A stretch of 23,649 bases of DNA from Desulfuromonadaceae bacterium UBA5613 (GCA_002424625.1 DIKR01000130.1:1-23649); one strand, 5' to 3'; positions 7,269 to 15,631 are shown, numbered from the stretch's first letter. Program-made: numbers and translations. The notes: generated from the sequence alone by a model not told the origin.

Positions 7269-7490
7269 ATGCCCAGCAGCCAACTCCCCGATTTCGGCTA
7301 TCTCCGTCTCAAGCAGATCATTGGCGACCCGACGACCGATCCCCCCTGCCCTCCGATCATCCCGGTGTCACGGGCGACCTGGTACCAGGGGATCAAGGAC
7401 GGCCGTTTTCCCAAACCGGTTAAACTGGGCGCGCGGATCGCCGTCTGGCGTGTCGAGGACATACGCGCACTGATTGAGGACACTGATTGA
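7269..7490 (+). CDS. AlpA-family helix-turn-helix regulator / excisionase
   Basis: A 73-residue winged-helix type DNA-binding protein. VSRATWYQGIKDGRFPKPVK (about residues 33-52), then ARIAVWRVEDIRALIE, matches the AlpA/MerR-like excisionase pattern (recognition helix after S-R-x-T-W/L-Y, then W-x-x-x-D/E-I-x-x-W/L). Members control integration and excision of prophages and islands. ATG 7269 is chosen because AAGGAGGG sits just upstream; in-frame starts further upstream lack this. It is the first gene inside the putative island edge, but no integrase is visible beside it. Confidence 0.85.
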   Translation: MPSSQLPDFGYLRLKQIIGDPTTDPPCPPIIPVSRATWYQGIKDGRFPKPVKLGARIAVWRVEDIRALIEDTD

Positions 7491-7494
7491 CCGG

Positions 7495-7524
7495 CAAAAA
7501 GGCCAGCCTCTGTCGAGGCTGGCC
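7495..7524 (-). terminator. Rho-independent terminator of the AbrB-PIN unit
   Basis: A perfect 10-bp stem (7501-7510 with 7515-7524) around a 4-nt loop is followed on the minus strand by TTTTT. On the plus strand the tail is CTCCCTCTAG, so the terminator works for the minus-strand unit that ends at 7531, just six bases away. The stem could also protect the 3' end of the convergent AlpA transcript. Confidence 0.8.
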
Positions 7525-7530
7525 CTCCCT

Positions 7531-7931
7531 CTAGTCGGCAAGGTATTTGTCGACGAACGGTCGCGGCTTGACGATCTCTATGCCATGGTATCCGGCGACA
7601 TCCAGCAAGTGCTTGTCGCCGCTGACGATGAGCCGGCTGCCGCTGGCTAAAGCGCAGGCAAGGAACTTGTCATCATCCGGGTCGGCGCAGACAGCCGTCG
7701 GGAGAGGCTCAGCCTGATACATCTCAGAGGCAACCATGAGCAGTTCGAGGATTCCGGTGAGGTGACGGACAGAAACTGCGTCTTCAATTCCACGGCGACG
7801 CGCCGATACTCATCGAAAATTTAAGGGGACAGCACCAGTTTCAAACGGCCGTCGCGCGATCGTTGGAGAATCCTTTTCGGAGGGCCGCCGAAAAAAACCG
7901 CAGAGATGAACACGTTGGTTTCAAGGATCAC
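7531..7931 (-). pseudogene. Broken PIN-domain toxin (VapC-like, COG1569-type)
   Basis: The N-terminal part begins at a GTG (7931-7929) overlapping the antitoxin stop and reads VILETNVFISAVFFGGPPKR, with the first PIN acidic residue replaced by Glu in ETN. A TAA interrupts at 7823-7821 after LKLVLSP. Beyond it IFDEYRRVAVELKTQF continues in the same frame, and the frame then shifts by about 7770-7760 into ILELLMVASEM. The C-terminal half (68 residues from an internal ATG at 7737) keeps DPDDDKFLACALASGSRLIVSGDKHLL, the second half of the PIN active site. The total reconstructed length (about 133 codons) fits a full PIN toxin. One nonsense codon plus a frameshift indicate loss of function. A sequencing error cannot explain both easily. 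Confidence 0.75.
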
Positions 7932-8197
7932 CCTGATTTGCGGCTGCGCACCTTGGCAATGGCCGCATCGACATGCGATGGCTTAAGGCCGGCCGACTTG
8001 GCCTGCCTCCTGGCCTCGGCAATCAGGGTGTTAAACTCACCCATCGACGGGGGCGAAATCGCTTTAAGGATAACCACATCGTTTTCGCCGACCACGACGA
8101 ATTGCGCACCGGCCTTGAGCCTCATGCGCGTACGAACTTCTTCAGGGATAACAATCTGCCCCTTCGATGACATCTTGGTAGTCGCCAGGGTCGCCAT
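7928..8197 (-). CDS. AbrB/MazE/SpoVT-type antitoxin
   Basis: An 89-residue protein with the swapped-hairpin AbrB signature TKMSSKGQIVIPEEVRTRM (about residues 7-25), then an AQFVVVGENDVVILK strand pair and a C-terminal helical extension with basic end (KVRSRKSG) that probably contacts the toxin. It is the first gene of a toxin-antitoxin pair with the PIN gene: its TGA overlaps the toxin GTG (GTGA). AAGGGGG precedes the ATG at 8197. The toxin is broken, so this may be an orphan antitoxin kept as a repressor. Confidence 0.88.
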   Translation of the reverse strand: MATLATTKMSSKGQIVIPEEVRTRMRLKAGAQFVVVGENDVVILKAISPPSMGEFNTLIAEARRQAKSAGLKPSHVDAAIAKVRSRKSG

Positions 8198-8216
8198 GAA
8201 AACCCCCTTGATATTG

Positions 8217-8230
8217 TCTTACTGGTAAGA
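8217..8230 (-). promoter_or_regulatory. Palindrome upstream of the antitoxin gene, probable operator
   Basis: TCTTAC-TG-GTAAGA is a perfect 6-bp inverted repeat about 20 bases upstream of the antitoxin ATG. It borders a minus-strand CATAAT (8235-8230) that could be a -10 box, with TTGTGT 17 bp further upstream. AbrB-type antitoxins usually repress their own promoter through such sites. The promoter boxes are weak matches. The 137 bases between here and the next gene (8231-8367) show nothing else. Confidence 0.4.
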
Positions 8231-8367
8231 TTATGGGCGCGGACTCAGAGAGACACAAGTGAGAACTAGACGAATTGAATCCAAGTTTTCGACGCGAATA
8301 GACGAGCGATTCTGAATAGAAAGTCGGATAATTCTTCTTCTGACGCGCATTTCTCTTAACAGAAGCA

Positions 8368-10620
8368 TCACTCGAAATATGATAGAAATTGATCTAATTC
8401 GCCACCAGATCCCATACATGCATTTTCAAATTCGGACATACGTATTTTAACTCTATATCTTTTTTGTTTACCCCCTCCGCGATACTGAGTCTCCTCTATT
8501 ATATTTCTTTTTATTAACTCAGGCACGATCTGTTCCATAAAATGATTAGCCTCAGTTCCGAGTTTCAGCTTGAATGTATCCTCGTTTATAAAAGTGCTTC
8601 TATAGAAAATTCGCGACGCCCTCTTTAGAAGAATCATGTCGTCACTATCCTGATGACATGTATTAACATCCTCATGTTTAACGTTTTTTACTGTTATACC
8701 GTGTTGTTCAAGGGTATCCACTATACACTTTGGATCGAATATCTGCTGTTCTGATTCAGTAATCGTGATTGATGTTGGGATAGTCTCATCGAATTCGACA
8801 TTAAAAAACTCTGAATTGTGTTCAATTTCGAAGCCTGCGAAATTGCATTCCTTAAATAAACAGCATGTTATTGTCGTGTTGAAGGTATTTGTATTTTGGA
8901 ATACGCAGTTTGAAAAAGTTATATTGCTTAGTGTCTTTGATCGAAGTATATCACCGTGAAACATCTGGTTTGCGACATGTAAATTACTTCCGGTGTAGTT
9001 ATCTAACATGTACATTATAAGCGTTGATACGTTTTCTCTGACATATGATATTGGTGCTTCTGCATGTGATACATTTTGCAAATATTTTATACATTGCTCG
9101 ATAACCACATTATGTCGTTTGATACCTTTAGCTGATAACTCTAAAATTAGATCAGACAATGTGGTTTGTCTAAGAATTCTACGCAAATCGTGAACACTTT
9201 GGTTAGCAGTGTATTCGACAATCTTAAGCCCAAGAAAATACAATCTAAATTCTTCGTGATCAAACTGAAATTCATCACGATTGGTTGTTGACTTAATGAT
9301 AAGTGAATGCTGCTTGGCTCTTTCTACAATCTGCCGGGCTAGTACAGGTGGCTTATTTAAACTTTCACAATATAACTCTGTAACCATATCGAACACAGAG
9401 GATGAAAGCGAATCAGTTGATGAAATCCACATCTCCTCTGCGATGTTTGATAGCAATGCGTAGTGTTCGCTCTTACTTAATAATGGTTTTGCTAGATCAC
9501 CGGTTCTATCAATCCATTTTTCTCCGACCTCGCGGTCGATGATTACATCTATAAACTCTTTAAAATAGTCTTCATTTGAGAGCCCGAGGTTACGAATCAC
9601 ATCATTTTCTTCATTGTCACTTTCAATAATTGTGAATAAGCGTTTTACAAGCACAGCCCTACTGATGAGTGGATGATTATCTTGGCCGAGCTTTGCTCGT
9701 ATATCCTCATATAAATGATCGCAATCTGTAACTCCGCGCCTTAGACCATAATCGCAAAATTGCTCTTTCCTCCATCTGTCAATTGATATTTTAGAAAATG
9801 ACACATCGCAACTTGGAAAGGAGTCGAATAACTGACTTTGCGTCTTCATGCTCTTGAATTCGAAGTATGCTTTTCGCGCTGCGACGACTATTCTCCCGGA
9901 GGAGTCTAATTTCTGCAATAAATTTCCCAATGCGGAGATTGCTTCTCCGGTTGGTGTCTCGATAAACATTTCTTCAAAACCGTCCAATGCGAAAACGATA
10001 TAACCTAATTTTGCGAGCTCCATGATTGAGTCATAATACAAATATGGGAACCTCAGCCTATTTACGAGGCCCCCGATAATAACATCATCTAACCGCATAA
10101 ATGGTTTGCCACCCAGTTGAACTGGAAGTAGCAGCCACTCTGTTTCATTTTTTGTGTATCGTTCTGCTTGCTTACGAGCGAGTTGATTAATAATTGTCGT
10201 TTTCCCTTCGCCAGCATCAGAAGTTAAATAGAGAACTGATGTTTCACCGGCAAGAGGTCTCGACAAGAATTCATAAATGCTATCATCGACCGTCCTACAT
10301 TGTTTTTCACTTTCCAAAGGATCATATTTAATATCATCCAAAATCCTTCCTGACGGACTCACATAATTAACCTCTTCTGGTATATAGGATAGAATTCGAT
10401 GCGCCAAGAGAGGTAGTTTGCCGACTCGCTTAGCCAGCCACCTTTCTGCCTGTGTTACATTACCGTTCTCAATTACAAAGACATTTCCATCTCTTAATTC
10501 GATTTTTCCTTCCAGCAATTCATCATGAGCTTGCACTAGAATCGTGCCAGACTTGATTATGCAGTCGTCTGGATTGTCGGCGAACATTCTGATCTTTTGC
10601 CTAAATGTATCGAGCAACAT
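8368..10620 (-). CDS. NACHT-like STAND NTPase with pentapeptide-like repeats and C-terminal winged-helix-like region
   Basis: A 750-residue protein. The P-loop SDAGEGKTT is at residues 134-142, the Walker B FALDGFEEM at 210-218 (the DGxxE form seen in NACHT), and a sensor-like RIVVAARK at 243-250. A helical middle follows, with FDHEEFRLYFLG at 453-464, like the element closing many NACHT modules. Next comes a stretch with five-residue periodicity (about 556-612: ITFSNCVFQNTNTF, CCLFKECNF), then a probable winged helix (about 664-727). The N-terminal 100 residues are unassigned. Bacterial NACHT proteins are phage sensors that oligomerise on detection, and I infer a defence role. ATG 10620 has AGGAGGG just upstream. 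It lies 8 bp after the NYN gene and is AT-rich compared with its surroundings. Confidence 0.8.
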   Translation of the reverse strand: MLLDTFRQKIRMFADNPDDCIIKSGTILVQAHDELLEGKIELRDGNVFVIENGNVTQAERWLAKRVGKLPLLAHRILSYIPEEVNYVSPSGRILDDIKYDPLESEKQCRTVDDSIYEFLSRPLAGETSVLYLTSDAGEGKTTIINQLARKQAERYTKNETEWLLLPVQLGGKPFMRLDDVIIGGLVNRLRFPYLYYDSIMELAKLGYIVFALDGFEEMFIETPTGEAISALGNLLQKLDSSGRIVVAARKAYFEFKSMKTQSQLFDSFPSCDVSFSKISIDRWRKEQFCDYGLRRGVTDCDHLYEDIRAKLGQDNHPLISRAVLVKRLFTIIESDNEENDVIRNLGLSNEDYFKEFIDVIIDREVGEKWIDRTGDLAKPLLSKSEHYALLSNIAEEMWISSTDSLSSSVFDMVTELYCESLNKPPVLARQIVERAKQHSLIIKSTTNRDEFQFDHEEFRLYFLGLKIVEYTANQSVHDLRRILRQTTLSDLILELSAKGIKRHNVVIEQCIKYLQNVSHAEAPISYVRENVSTLIMYMLDNYTGSNLHVANQMFHGDILRSKTLSNITFSNCVFQNTNTFNTTITCCLFKECNFAGFEIEHNSEFFNVEFDETIPTSITITESEQQIFDPKCIVDTLEQHGITVKNVKHEDVNTCHQDSDDMILLKRASRIFYRSTFINEDTFKLKLGTEANHFMEQIVPELIKRNIIEETQYRGGGKQKRYRVKIRMSEFENACMGSGGELDQFLSYFE

Positions 10621-10628
10621 ATACCCTC

Positions 10629-11354
10629 CTACATCACTATGTTGTGATAATGTGCGTTCAACAATCTGGCATAGCAGCTTCTTTGTGACCTCATATTATT
10701 CGTATCGATATGATAAATATCTCTATTTATGGCACATGCATGCATATAAAATGGCATAAAGTCGTCATCTGACGAAACAATACATACATAGTTATTACCA
10801 TTGTTTTGCAAGAGAAATATTGTATCGGCGCCAATCATAGTATCGACGAGTTTTTGTTCGTCTCTTTCAATAATATTTTCCAGCGTTAGCAGACATTTAC
10901 CATGATTACATCTTCTGTGATTTATTATATCAGAAACACCAATCAGTGGACATTCACTATCGTGGCACCCGATGCTTATTGGGTGCTTGAAACGAAAGTC
11001 AATATTCGTATTTCTCGTTCTATATGTATTATAGATTTGCTCGCGTTGGTTGATCAACAGTGTATACGCCATCTCAACGTTAACAATATACTTATGAGCT
11101 ACTTCGTTCCTTACATATGAAAACGTTCTCGGGAATGATACTGATATAGCCCTGACTATTTCTTGCGCTGGCCTGGTAATATTATTACCAGCAAACCATC
11201 CACCATATAGTCTAACCATTATTCTATCAATTTCTACTCCAGATAGTTGCATGAACCTTTCACAAACGACCTCTACGATATCCACAAGTCCTCTGCGGTA
11301 TTCTTGATATCTATTTTTTTTGAGATTATCATGATCTACTAAAATATAAATCAT
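10629..11354 (-). CDS. NYN/PIN-like nuclease with Cys-rich insert
   Basis: A 241-residue protein. YILVDHDNL (3-11) gives the first acidic site, KLVDTMIGADT (168-178) the second, with Asp171 and Asp177, and VCIVSSDDDFMPF (190-202) the third. This is the NYN order (VDxxN, K-x-x-D-x-x-x-x-x-D, S-x-D-x-D-F) of metal-dependent, PIN-related ribonucleases. Between the second and third thirds, residues 130-154 hold C130, H131, C135, C149, H151 and C154, which could bind zinc. The family cuts RNA, often tRNA or mRNA, so it is a good candidate effector for the downstream NACHT ATPase, with which it forms a two-gene unit. The ATG start at 11354 has AGGTAG close upstream. The protein is AT-rich in codon use. 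Confidence 0.75.
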   Translation of the reverse strand: MIYILVDHDNLKKNRYQEYRRGLVDIVEVVCERFMQLSGVEIDRIMVRLYGGWFAGNNITRPAQEIVRAISVSFPRTFSYVRNEVAHKYIVNVEMAYTLLINQREQIYNTYRTRNTNIDFRFKHPISIGCHDSECPLIGVSDIINHRRCNHGKCLLTLENIIERDEQKLVDTMIGADTIFLLQNNGNNYVCIVSSDDDFMPFYMHACAINRDIYHIDTNNMRSQRSCYARLLNAHYHNIVM

Positions 11355-11461
11355 AACTACCTGCTTATCGTCATTTATTAAATATTAGATCTTTTGACTT
11401 TTATCAGCGTCTCGCATCTAAAAACAATCATTTTCTTGATGTTAAACACAACATTAATACA

Positions 11462-11481
11462 TGTCTAAAACGCGTTAGACA
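11462..11481. repeat. Inverted repeat TGTCTAA-N6-TTAGACA
   Basis: Perfect 7-bp arms lie either side of AACGCG, about 110 bases upstream of the NYN gene and just past the end of the small minus-strand ORF. There is no T tract, so it is not a simple terminator. The half-site resembles the TGTC-start of resolvase binding sites, and a serine recombinase gene lies nearby; it could equally be an operator for the NYN-NACHT unit. Confidence 0.4.
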
Positions 11482-11493
11482 GCAAATTTACAA

Positions 11494-11724
11494 TCAATAA
11501 CGGGGGGGGAATACTAATTCAACGAAGTGTTTATTATCAATCATACCATACCAATTTTCAACATTTATTCGTATTTCACCGTCCGTATCACATATCTTGC
11601 CCCAGTGATAGCCTGCACCGTTGCACCATAAAGCTATCATTGAAGTCACTTTGTTATTTTGATAGTATTTTATCGCAACATTAATGATGCTTCTGATAGA
11701 CAAGCTGCCATCGGAGGACTGCAA
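11494..11724 (-). CDS. Hypothetical small protein, possibly a 5'-truncated gene (76 aa)
   Basis: The open frame starts only at a TTG (11724) that touches the start codon of the divergent recombinase gene, with no good ribosome binding site; an internal ATG gives 48 residues. The sequence (IALWCNGAGYHWGKICDTDG, then ENWYGMIDNKHFVELVF) looks like a folded protein and has the AT-rich style of the NYN-NACHT segment. The last codons run through a G8 tract (11502-11509 region, C8 on the coding strand). I recognise no family. It may be what is left of a longer gene cut by insertion of the recombinase segment. Confidence 0.35.
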   Translation of the reverse strand: MQSSDGSLSIRSIINVAIKYYQNNKVTSMIALWCNGAGYHWGKICDTDGEIRINVENWYGMIDNKHFVELVFPPRY

Positions 11725-12275
11725 TGGCCATTATTGGTTATGCGCGCGTCAGCACCCTCGAACAGAACCTTGATACCCAGCTCGACCAACTCGAGCAGAA
11801 TGGCGTCGAGCGACTGTACAAGGAGAAAGCGAGCGGGGCCGACACTCGGAGGCCAGAACTTGCGGCTATGCTCGACTATGTTCGGGAAGGTGACACCGTT
11901 GTCGTCACCAAGATCGACAGGATTGCGCGAAGCACAAAGCACCTGCTGGAGATTGTCGAAACGCTAGAGCGCAAGAAAGTGGCGTTCAAGGTGTTGAACA
12001 TCAACCTCGACACGTCGACCCCGACCGGGCGTCTTATGTTAACGATGCTCGGGGCGATCGCGACCTTCGAGCGGGAACTGATGCTAGAGCGTCAGCGGGA
12101 TGGGATTGAGAAAGCCAAACGGGCTGGACGATACAAAGGGCGGGCGCCGACGGCAAGGCGGAGGCAGGCGGAAATTGTTGAGCTTGCGGGCCAGGGGGTG
12201 ACCAAGCAAGCAATCGCTTCCCGTCTCGGCATTGGTGTCGCAAGCGTCTATCGTGTACTTCAAAGTGTAAAGTAG
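11724..12275 (+). CDS. Serine recombinase (resolvase/invertase family)
   Basis: A 183-residue small serine recombinase. GYARVSTLEQN (5-15) carries the nucleophile Ser10 and Arg8. KIDRIARS (63-70) carries the conserved arginines. The E-helix region LGAIATFERELMLERQRDG (109-127) and a C-terminal helix-turn-helix (about 158-180, TKQAIASRLGIGVASVYRVL) complete the Tn3-resolvase/Hin-like layout. It cuts and rejoins DNA at short paired sites for resolution or inversion. GGAGGA lies ten bases before the ATG. The gene is GC-rich and abruptly follows AT-rich DNA, so it marks a junction between two acquired segments. No transposase is seen beside it. Confidence 0.92.
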   Translation: MAIIGYARVSTLEQNLDTQLDQLEQNGVERLYKEKASGADTRRPELAAMLDYVREGDTVVVTKIDRIARSTKHLLEIVETLERKKVAFKVLNINLDTSTPTGRLMLTMLGAIATFERELMLERQRDGIEKAKRAGRYKGRAPTARRRQAEIVELAGQGVTKQAIASRLGIGVASVYRVLQSVK

Positions 12276-12322
12276 CCTGCCATCTGAATACATCAAGGCT
12301 GACTGGTCAATCAAAATCTCCC

Positions 12323-15300
12323 CTACTCCGGCACTCCCACAATCGCCGACACCACCCGAGTATGGATCGGCTGAGCCGAGGGGATACCGGTAAATGCTTC
12401 GATGATGCTCGCCGTGGTCATCGGGCGGCCCTTCAAATCCTTGCGGATATCCTTCAGCCGCAGCGGCTTGTAGCGCTTGCGACTCATCAGCTTTTCGTAC
12501 CAGACACCGCGGATCAGGTCGAGCCAAGCCTCGGCGACCGCATCCAGATCGGGGCGTTCGTCTTCCGTGGTGGGGATGCTGAGCAACTCCAGGGCAGCAC
12601 GAACCACCTCCAGACGCTCGCGGTCGCTGCTCTGCTCGGCAAGCTTCAGGTAGTGGCCGAGAACCAGGCGCATCTCTTCCAGTGCCCGTTGCTTTTTGCG
12701 CGGCAACAGCATTTCCTCGGCATCGAGCACTTGCCCCAGGAACTTGGCAATGAAGTCCGATGCCTTCTGATCCATCGGGCGCGTCTCGACATTCCCTGAC
12801 AGGAATTTCCTGAGCTTGGCCGCAACGTCTTCAAGGTCCGTCTCCGGCTTGGCGTGCAGATGGTCGAGCAAGATCCACTTGGGTGCCCCATGCTCGGCAC
12901 CTGCGATGGCCATGAACGCCCATGGCTTCCTCGACTTGACCAGACTGACTGTAGATAAGACCCGTGCCTTCGAATTCCTGACGTCAGCGTAGACATCAGC
13001 GGGAACCATGCCCGTGACCGAGTCAACTAGTTCGCGGACCGGCTGGAAGGCGTCACGCAGTCCATCCCACGATTGGCCGGCGCGCTCCATCTCGGTCAAC
13101 TGCTGGATCATCTCTTCGGCCGTCGACGGACCTGTCGCCTGCATCTCCTCGGGGATCAGGTCTTCAGGCAAATCCAGGTTGGAGCCGAGGATTTCCTTGA
13201 CCTCCGTATAGCGCTGATAGAATTTCCGGTCCGCCTTGAGGGAAAACTCCTCGCTGTCCTTGGGCCACCACACTTCGATCTTCTTGTGCGGGCTGTTCAT
13301 CCGGTCGACGCGACCAACGCGCTGCTCGGCAATGCGGATGACGCTGGGCATATCCAGCAGCACGACGGCGGACGCCTGTTGCAGGTTCAGCCCTTCCGAC
13401 ATGGCGTCGGAGCAGAGTGCGATGACCTGCTTTGCCTCCGATCCCAGGGCAAACAGCTTGTTGACCTTACGCTTCTGATTTTCCTTGGCGCCGGTCGCCA
13501 CGATGACCTCGCACCCTGTGGCTTCCTCCTCAATCATCTTCTTGAAGACGTCCAGCGTGATCAGGCAACTGTCGAAGGCAATCAGGAGTGAATGCTTTTT
13601 CAGCAGTGCCGACAACAGTCGGGCCTTGGAACGTTCCCGCCGGTCGGTCATCTGGTCGGCCAGCGCCAGGATTTTATTATAGATGTTGACTTCCTCGAAC
13701 ACAGCCTGCCGATGCTCGTCGGCGTTGGTCAACCAAGAGGGGAGAATGTCATGCAAAGAGCTACGATGGATATGACCGGCACTGTCGTGCAGTCGTCCTA
13801 GCACGTTGCCGGTCTCTTCGTTCTTGATGAATTCGTTGATCTTATACTGTTGCGCCGCGACATCCGTTCCCAGCAGGTGCTCGATCAGGGCCGCGCGCGA
13901 AGACCGCAGGCGTGACATCAGGTGGTAGAGAGCCAGCCCCCTTGCGCCTTGCAGCCGTCCCCGGACATATGCCTGCTCATCGACAATCCCCTTGAGCGTC
14001 TCCGGGATGTCCAGGCCAGAACGCAGATTGGCCAGCCCCCTGAGCTGCCCGGCCAATTCGCGAATCTGCCGGGCAATCTTCTGGTCGTCGGTGTTTTCCT
14101 CTGTTTGATAGGTTTCGGAGTGATGTTCCGGGTAGCGGCACATCCTACCAAAGTCGTCCCGGTAGGCCTCCGGGTTGGTGTCGACCATCGCATTGAGCAT
14201 GACCTTGGTGCGACGCAGGGTAAACCGCTGCACCTCTCTTTGCATCTCCAGGCGCTCTTCGCGCGTCGTCATGAACTTGCCGCCCTGATTGCCCAACCGC
14301 TGGGCCAGCCGGTCGAAGAGTTTCAGGGCGGAATCATCCAGGTTGTCGGCGCCGAGCAGGTCGACGATCATCAGCAGGTCGCGGACCCCCTTATTGATTG
14401 GGGTCGCCGTGAACATGACCACCACGTCGGCCATGTTGCCATGCAACCCGCGGGTTCGCGCGGATTTCGGGTTGAGGAAATTGTGGGCCTCGTCGATGGC
14501 CAGTGACTGTGCCCGCCGGATGGCATGAACCACATTTTCATGCCGATCGGAGCGCTGATGGCTGATCTTCCCGTGTGAGAGGGTTTCCAGGGTGAGGCCG
14601 CACGACACTGCCTCGCGCCGCCATGCGTCCTCCACCTGCCCCGGCGGGCAGACCAGGGCGGTGATATCCTTGCGCACCCGCCCCGTGCTCCAGATCCGGT
14701 CCATGACCGCGCGCAGCAAATGTGCGCCCATCCGGGTCTTACCGGACCCGGTGGCGTCGGCGATCAGCACACTGCCGACGTTCTCGACCATCCACAGGGC
14801 CTGCGCAATCCCGACTTTCTGGGATGGCCACATGTCCCGCCCGCTAGTCACGAGATGAGCCTTGACGTATTTCCGCGCCCAGTCCCCTTCCAATAGCTCG
14901 CCGCAGGCACGGCCAAGAGCCTCCTGCCAGGACACCACACTCAGAAGGGCTCTCAGCAGGTCGAGCAAATCGCCGTTGTAGTCCTCACCGAGAGCCCAGT
15001 AGTTTTCGGCAATCTGCTGTGCCTCGCGGTAGCGCTTCGGCTCCTTCTGATGGTGGAAGCGGGCATTCGCCTCCAACTGCCGTTGCATCCCCGTGTAGCT
15101 GAAGTTGCTTGACCCGAGCGTGACCGCCTCGTCGGCCACATAGATCTTACTATGCAGCTTGCGCCGCTCATCGGCGATGTAGCGGCTATGCAGGCGGCCT
15201 TTTTCGAGCATGTCGATGACCTGGACGACCTTGTAGCAGAGCCGCAGGGAGATGCCGGCATTTAACCAGTAATCGGTGACTTCCCGGGGAAAGGTCTTCT

Positions 15301-15610
15301 TCTTGAGGCCATAGTCGGTACGGCGCGCCGGCGATGGTTCGCTGCCGATTAGGATGCGGATCGTTTCGGGCCGGTACGGCGCGAGGTCGGCGACAAAGTC
15401 GATGAGGTAGTCAAGGGAGGTGAAGCCGGTGACAATGAGGGGAGAGGCGCTGCTGGCAAGGTCCTCCCTGACAATCTGCTCAACGCGGGTGCTGCCGAAG
15501 TTGAAGGGGAAACGGTCGGCGTCAGGCCAGTCGCCGACACTGCGAACGTTGGCCTGGATGTCGACTTGGTCATCGAAGAAGCTGATTTGGCCGGTGTTCG
15601 AATCCTTCAA
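12323..15610 (-). CDS. PLD-nuclease / SNF2-type helicase fusion
   Basis: A 1095-residue protein. The N-terminal PLD-like domain has the HKD motif LHSKIYVAD (152-160; His153, Lys155) and GSSN (166-169), which is one HKD half, so it may dimerise. The SNF2/superfamily 2 helicase core has ATGSGKT (286-292), IDEAH (372-376), TATP (401-404), SEGLNLQ (738-744) and QRVGRVDR (763-770). The C-terminal 300 residues are helical and unassigned. Such fusions are common in phage-defence islands and are thought to remodel and cut invading DNA; DISARM and related systems use similar pieces, but their other genes are absent. The start is a TTG with GAGG upstream. It begins 21 bp after the DUF6527 gene, so it may be the last gene of the ubiquitin-like operon. 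Confidence 0.85.
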   Translation of the reverse strand: MKDSNTGQISFFDDQVDIQANVRSVGDWPDADRFPFNFGSTRVEQIVREDLASSASPLIVTGFTSLDYLIDFVADLAPYRPETIRILIGSEPSPARRTDYGLKKKTFPREVTDYWLNAGISLRLCYKVVQVIDMLEKGRLHSRYIADERRKLHSKIYVADEAVTLGSSNFSYTGMQRQLEANARFHHQKEPKRYREAQQIAENYWALGEDYNGDLLDLLRALLSVVSWQEALGRACGELLEGDWARKYVKAHLVTSGRDMWPSQKVGIAQALWMVENVGSVLIADATGSGKTRMGAHLLRAVMDRIWSTGRVRKDITALVCPPGQVEDAWRREAVSCGLTLETLSHGKISHQRSDRHENVVHAIRRAQSLAIDEAHNFLNPKSARTRGLHGNMADVVVMFTATPINKGVRDLLMIVDLLGADNLDDSALKLFDRLAQRLGNQGGKFMTTREERLEMQREVQRFTLRRTKVMLNAMVDTNPEAYRDDFGRMCRYPEHHSETYQTEENTDDQKIARQIRELAGQLRGLANLRSGLDIPETLKGIVDEQAYVRGRLQGARGLALYHLMSRLRSSRAALIEHLLGTDVAAQQYKINEFIKNEETGNVLGRLHDSAGHIHRSSLHDILPSWLTNADEHRQAVFEEVNIYNKILALADQMTDRRERSKARLLSALLKKHSLLIAFDSCLITLDVFKKMIEEEATGCEVIVATGAKENQKRKVNKLFALGSEAKQVIALCSDAMSEGLNLQQASAVVLLDMPSVIRIAEQRVGRVDRMNSPHKKIEVWWPKDSEEFSLKADRKFYQRYTEVKEILGSNLDLPEDLIPEEMQATGPSTAEEMIQQLTEMERAGQSWDGLRDAFQPVRELVDSVTGMVPADVYADVRNSKARVLSTVSLVKSRKPWAFMAIAGAEHGAPKWILLDHLHAKPETDLEDVAAKLRKFLSGNVETRPMDQKASDFIAKFLGQVLDAEEMLLPRKKQRALEEMRLVLGHYLKLAEQSSDRERLEVVRAALELLSIPTTEDERPDLDAVAEAWLDLIRGVWYEKLMSRKRYKPLRLKDIRKDLKGRPMTTASIIEAFTGIPSAQPIHTRVVSAIVGVPE

Positions 15611-15631
15611 GCTGGCCTCTATCGGTTAATT

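Noticed and set aside
7806..7835. Motif resembling the end of an insertion sequence (TTAAGGGGACAG)
   Set aside because: It is explained by the PIN coding sequence LVLSP followed by the nonsense codon; no partner inverted repeat or transposase is present.
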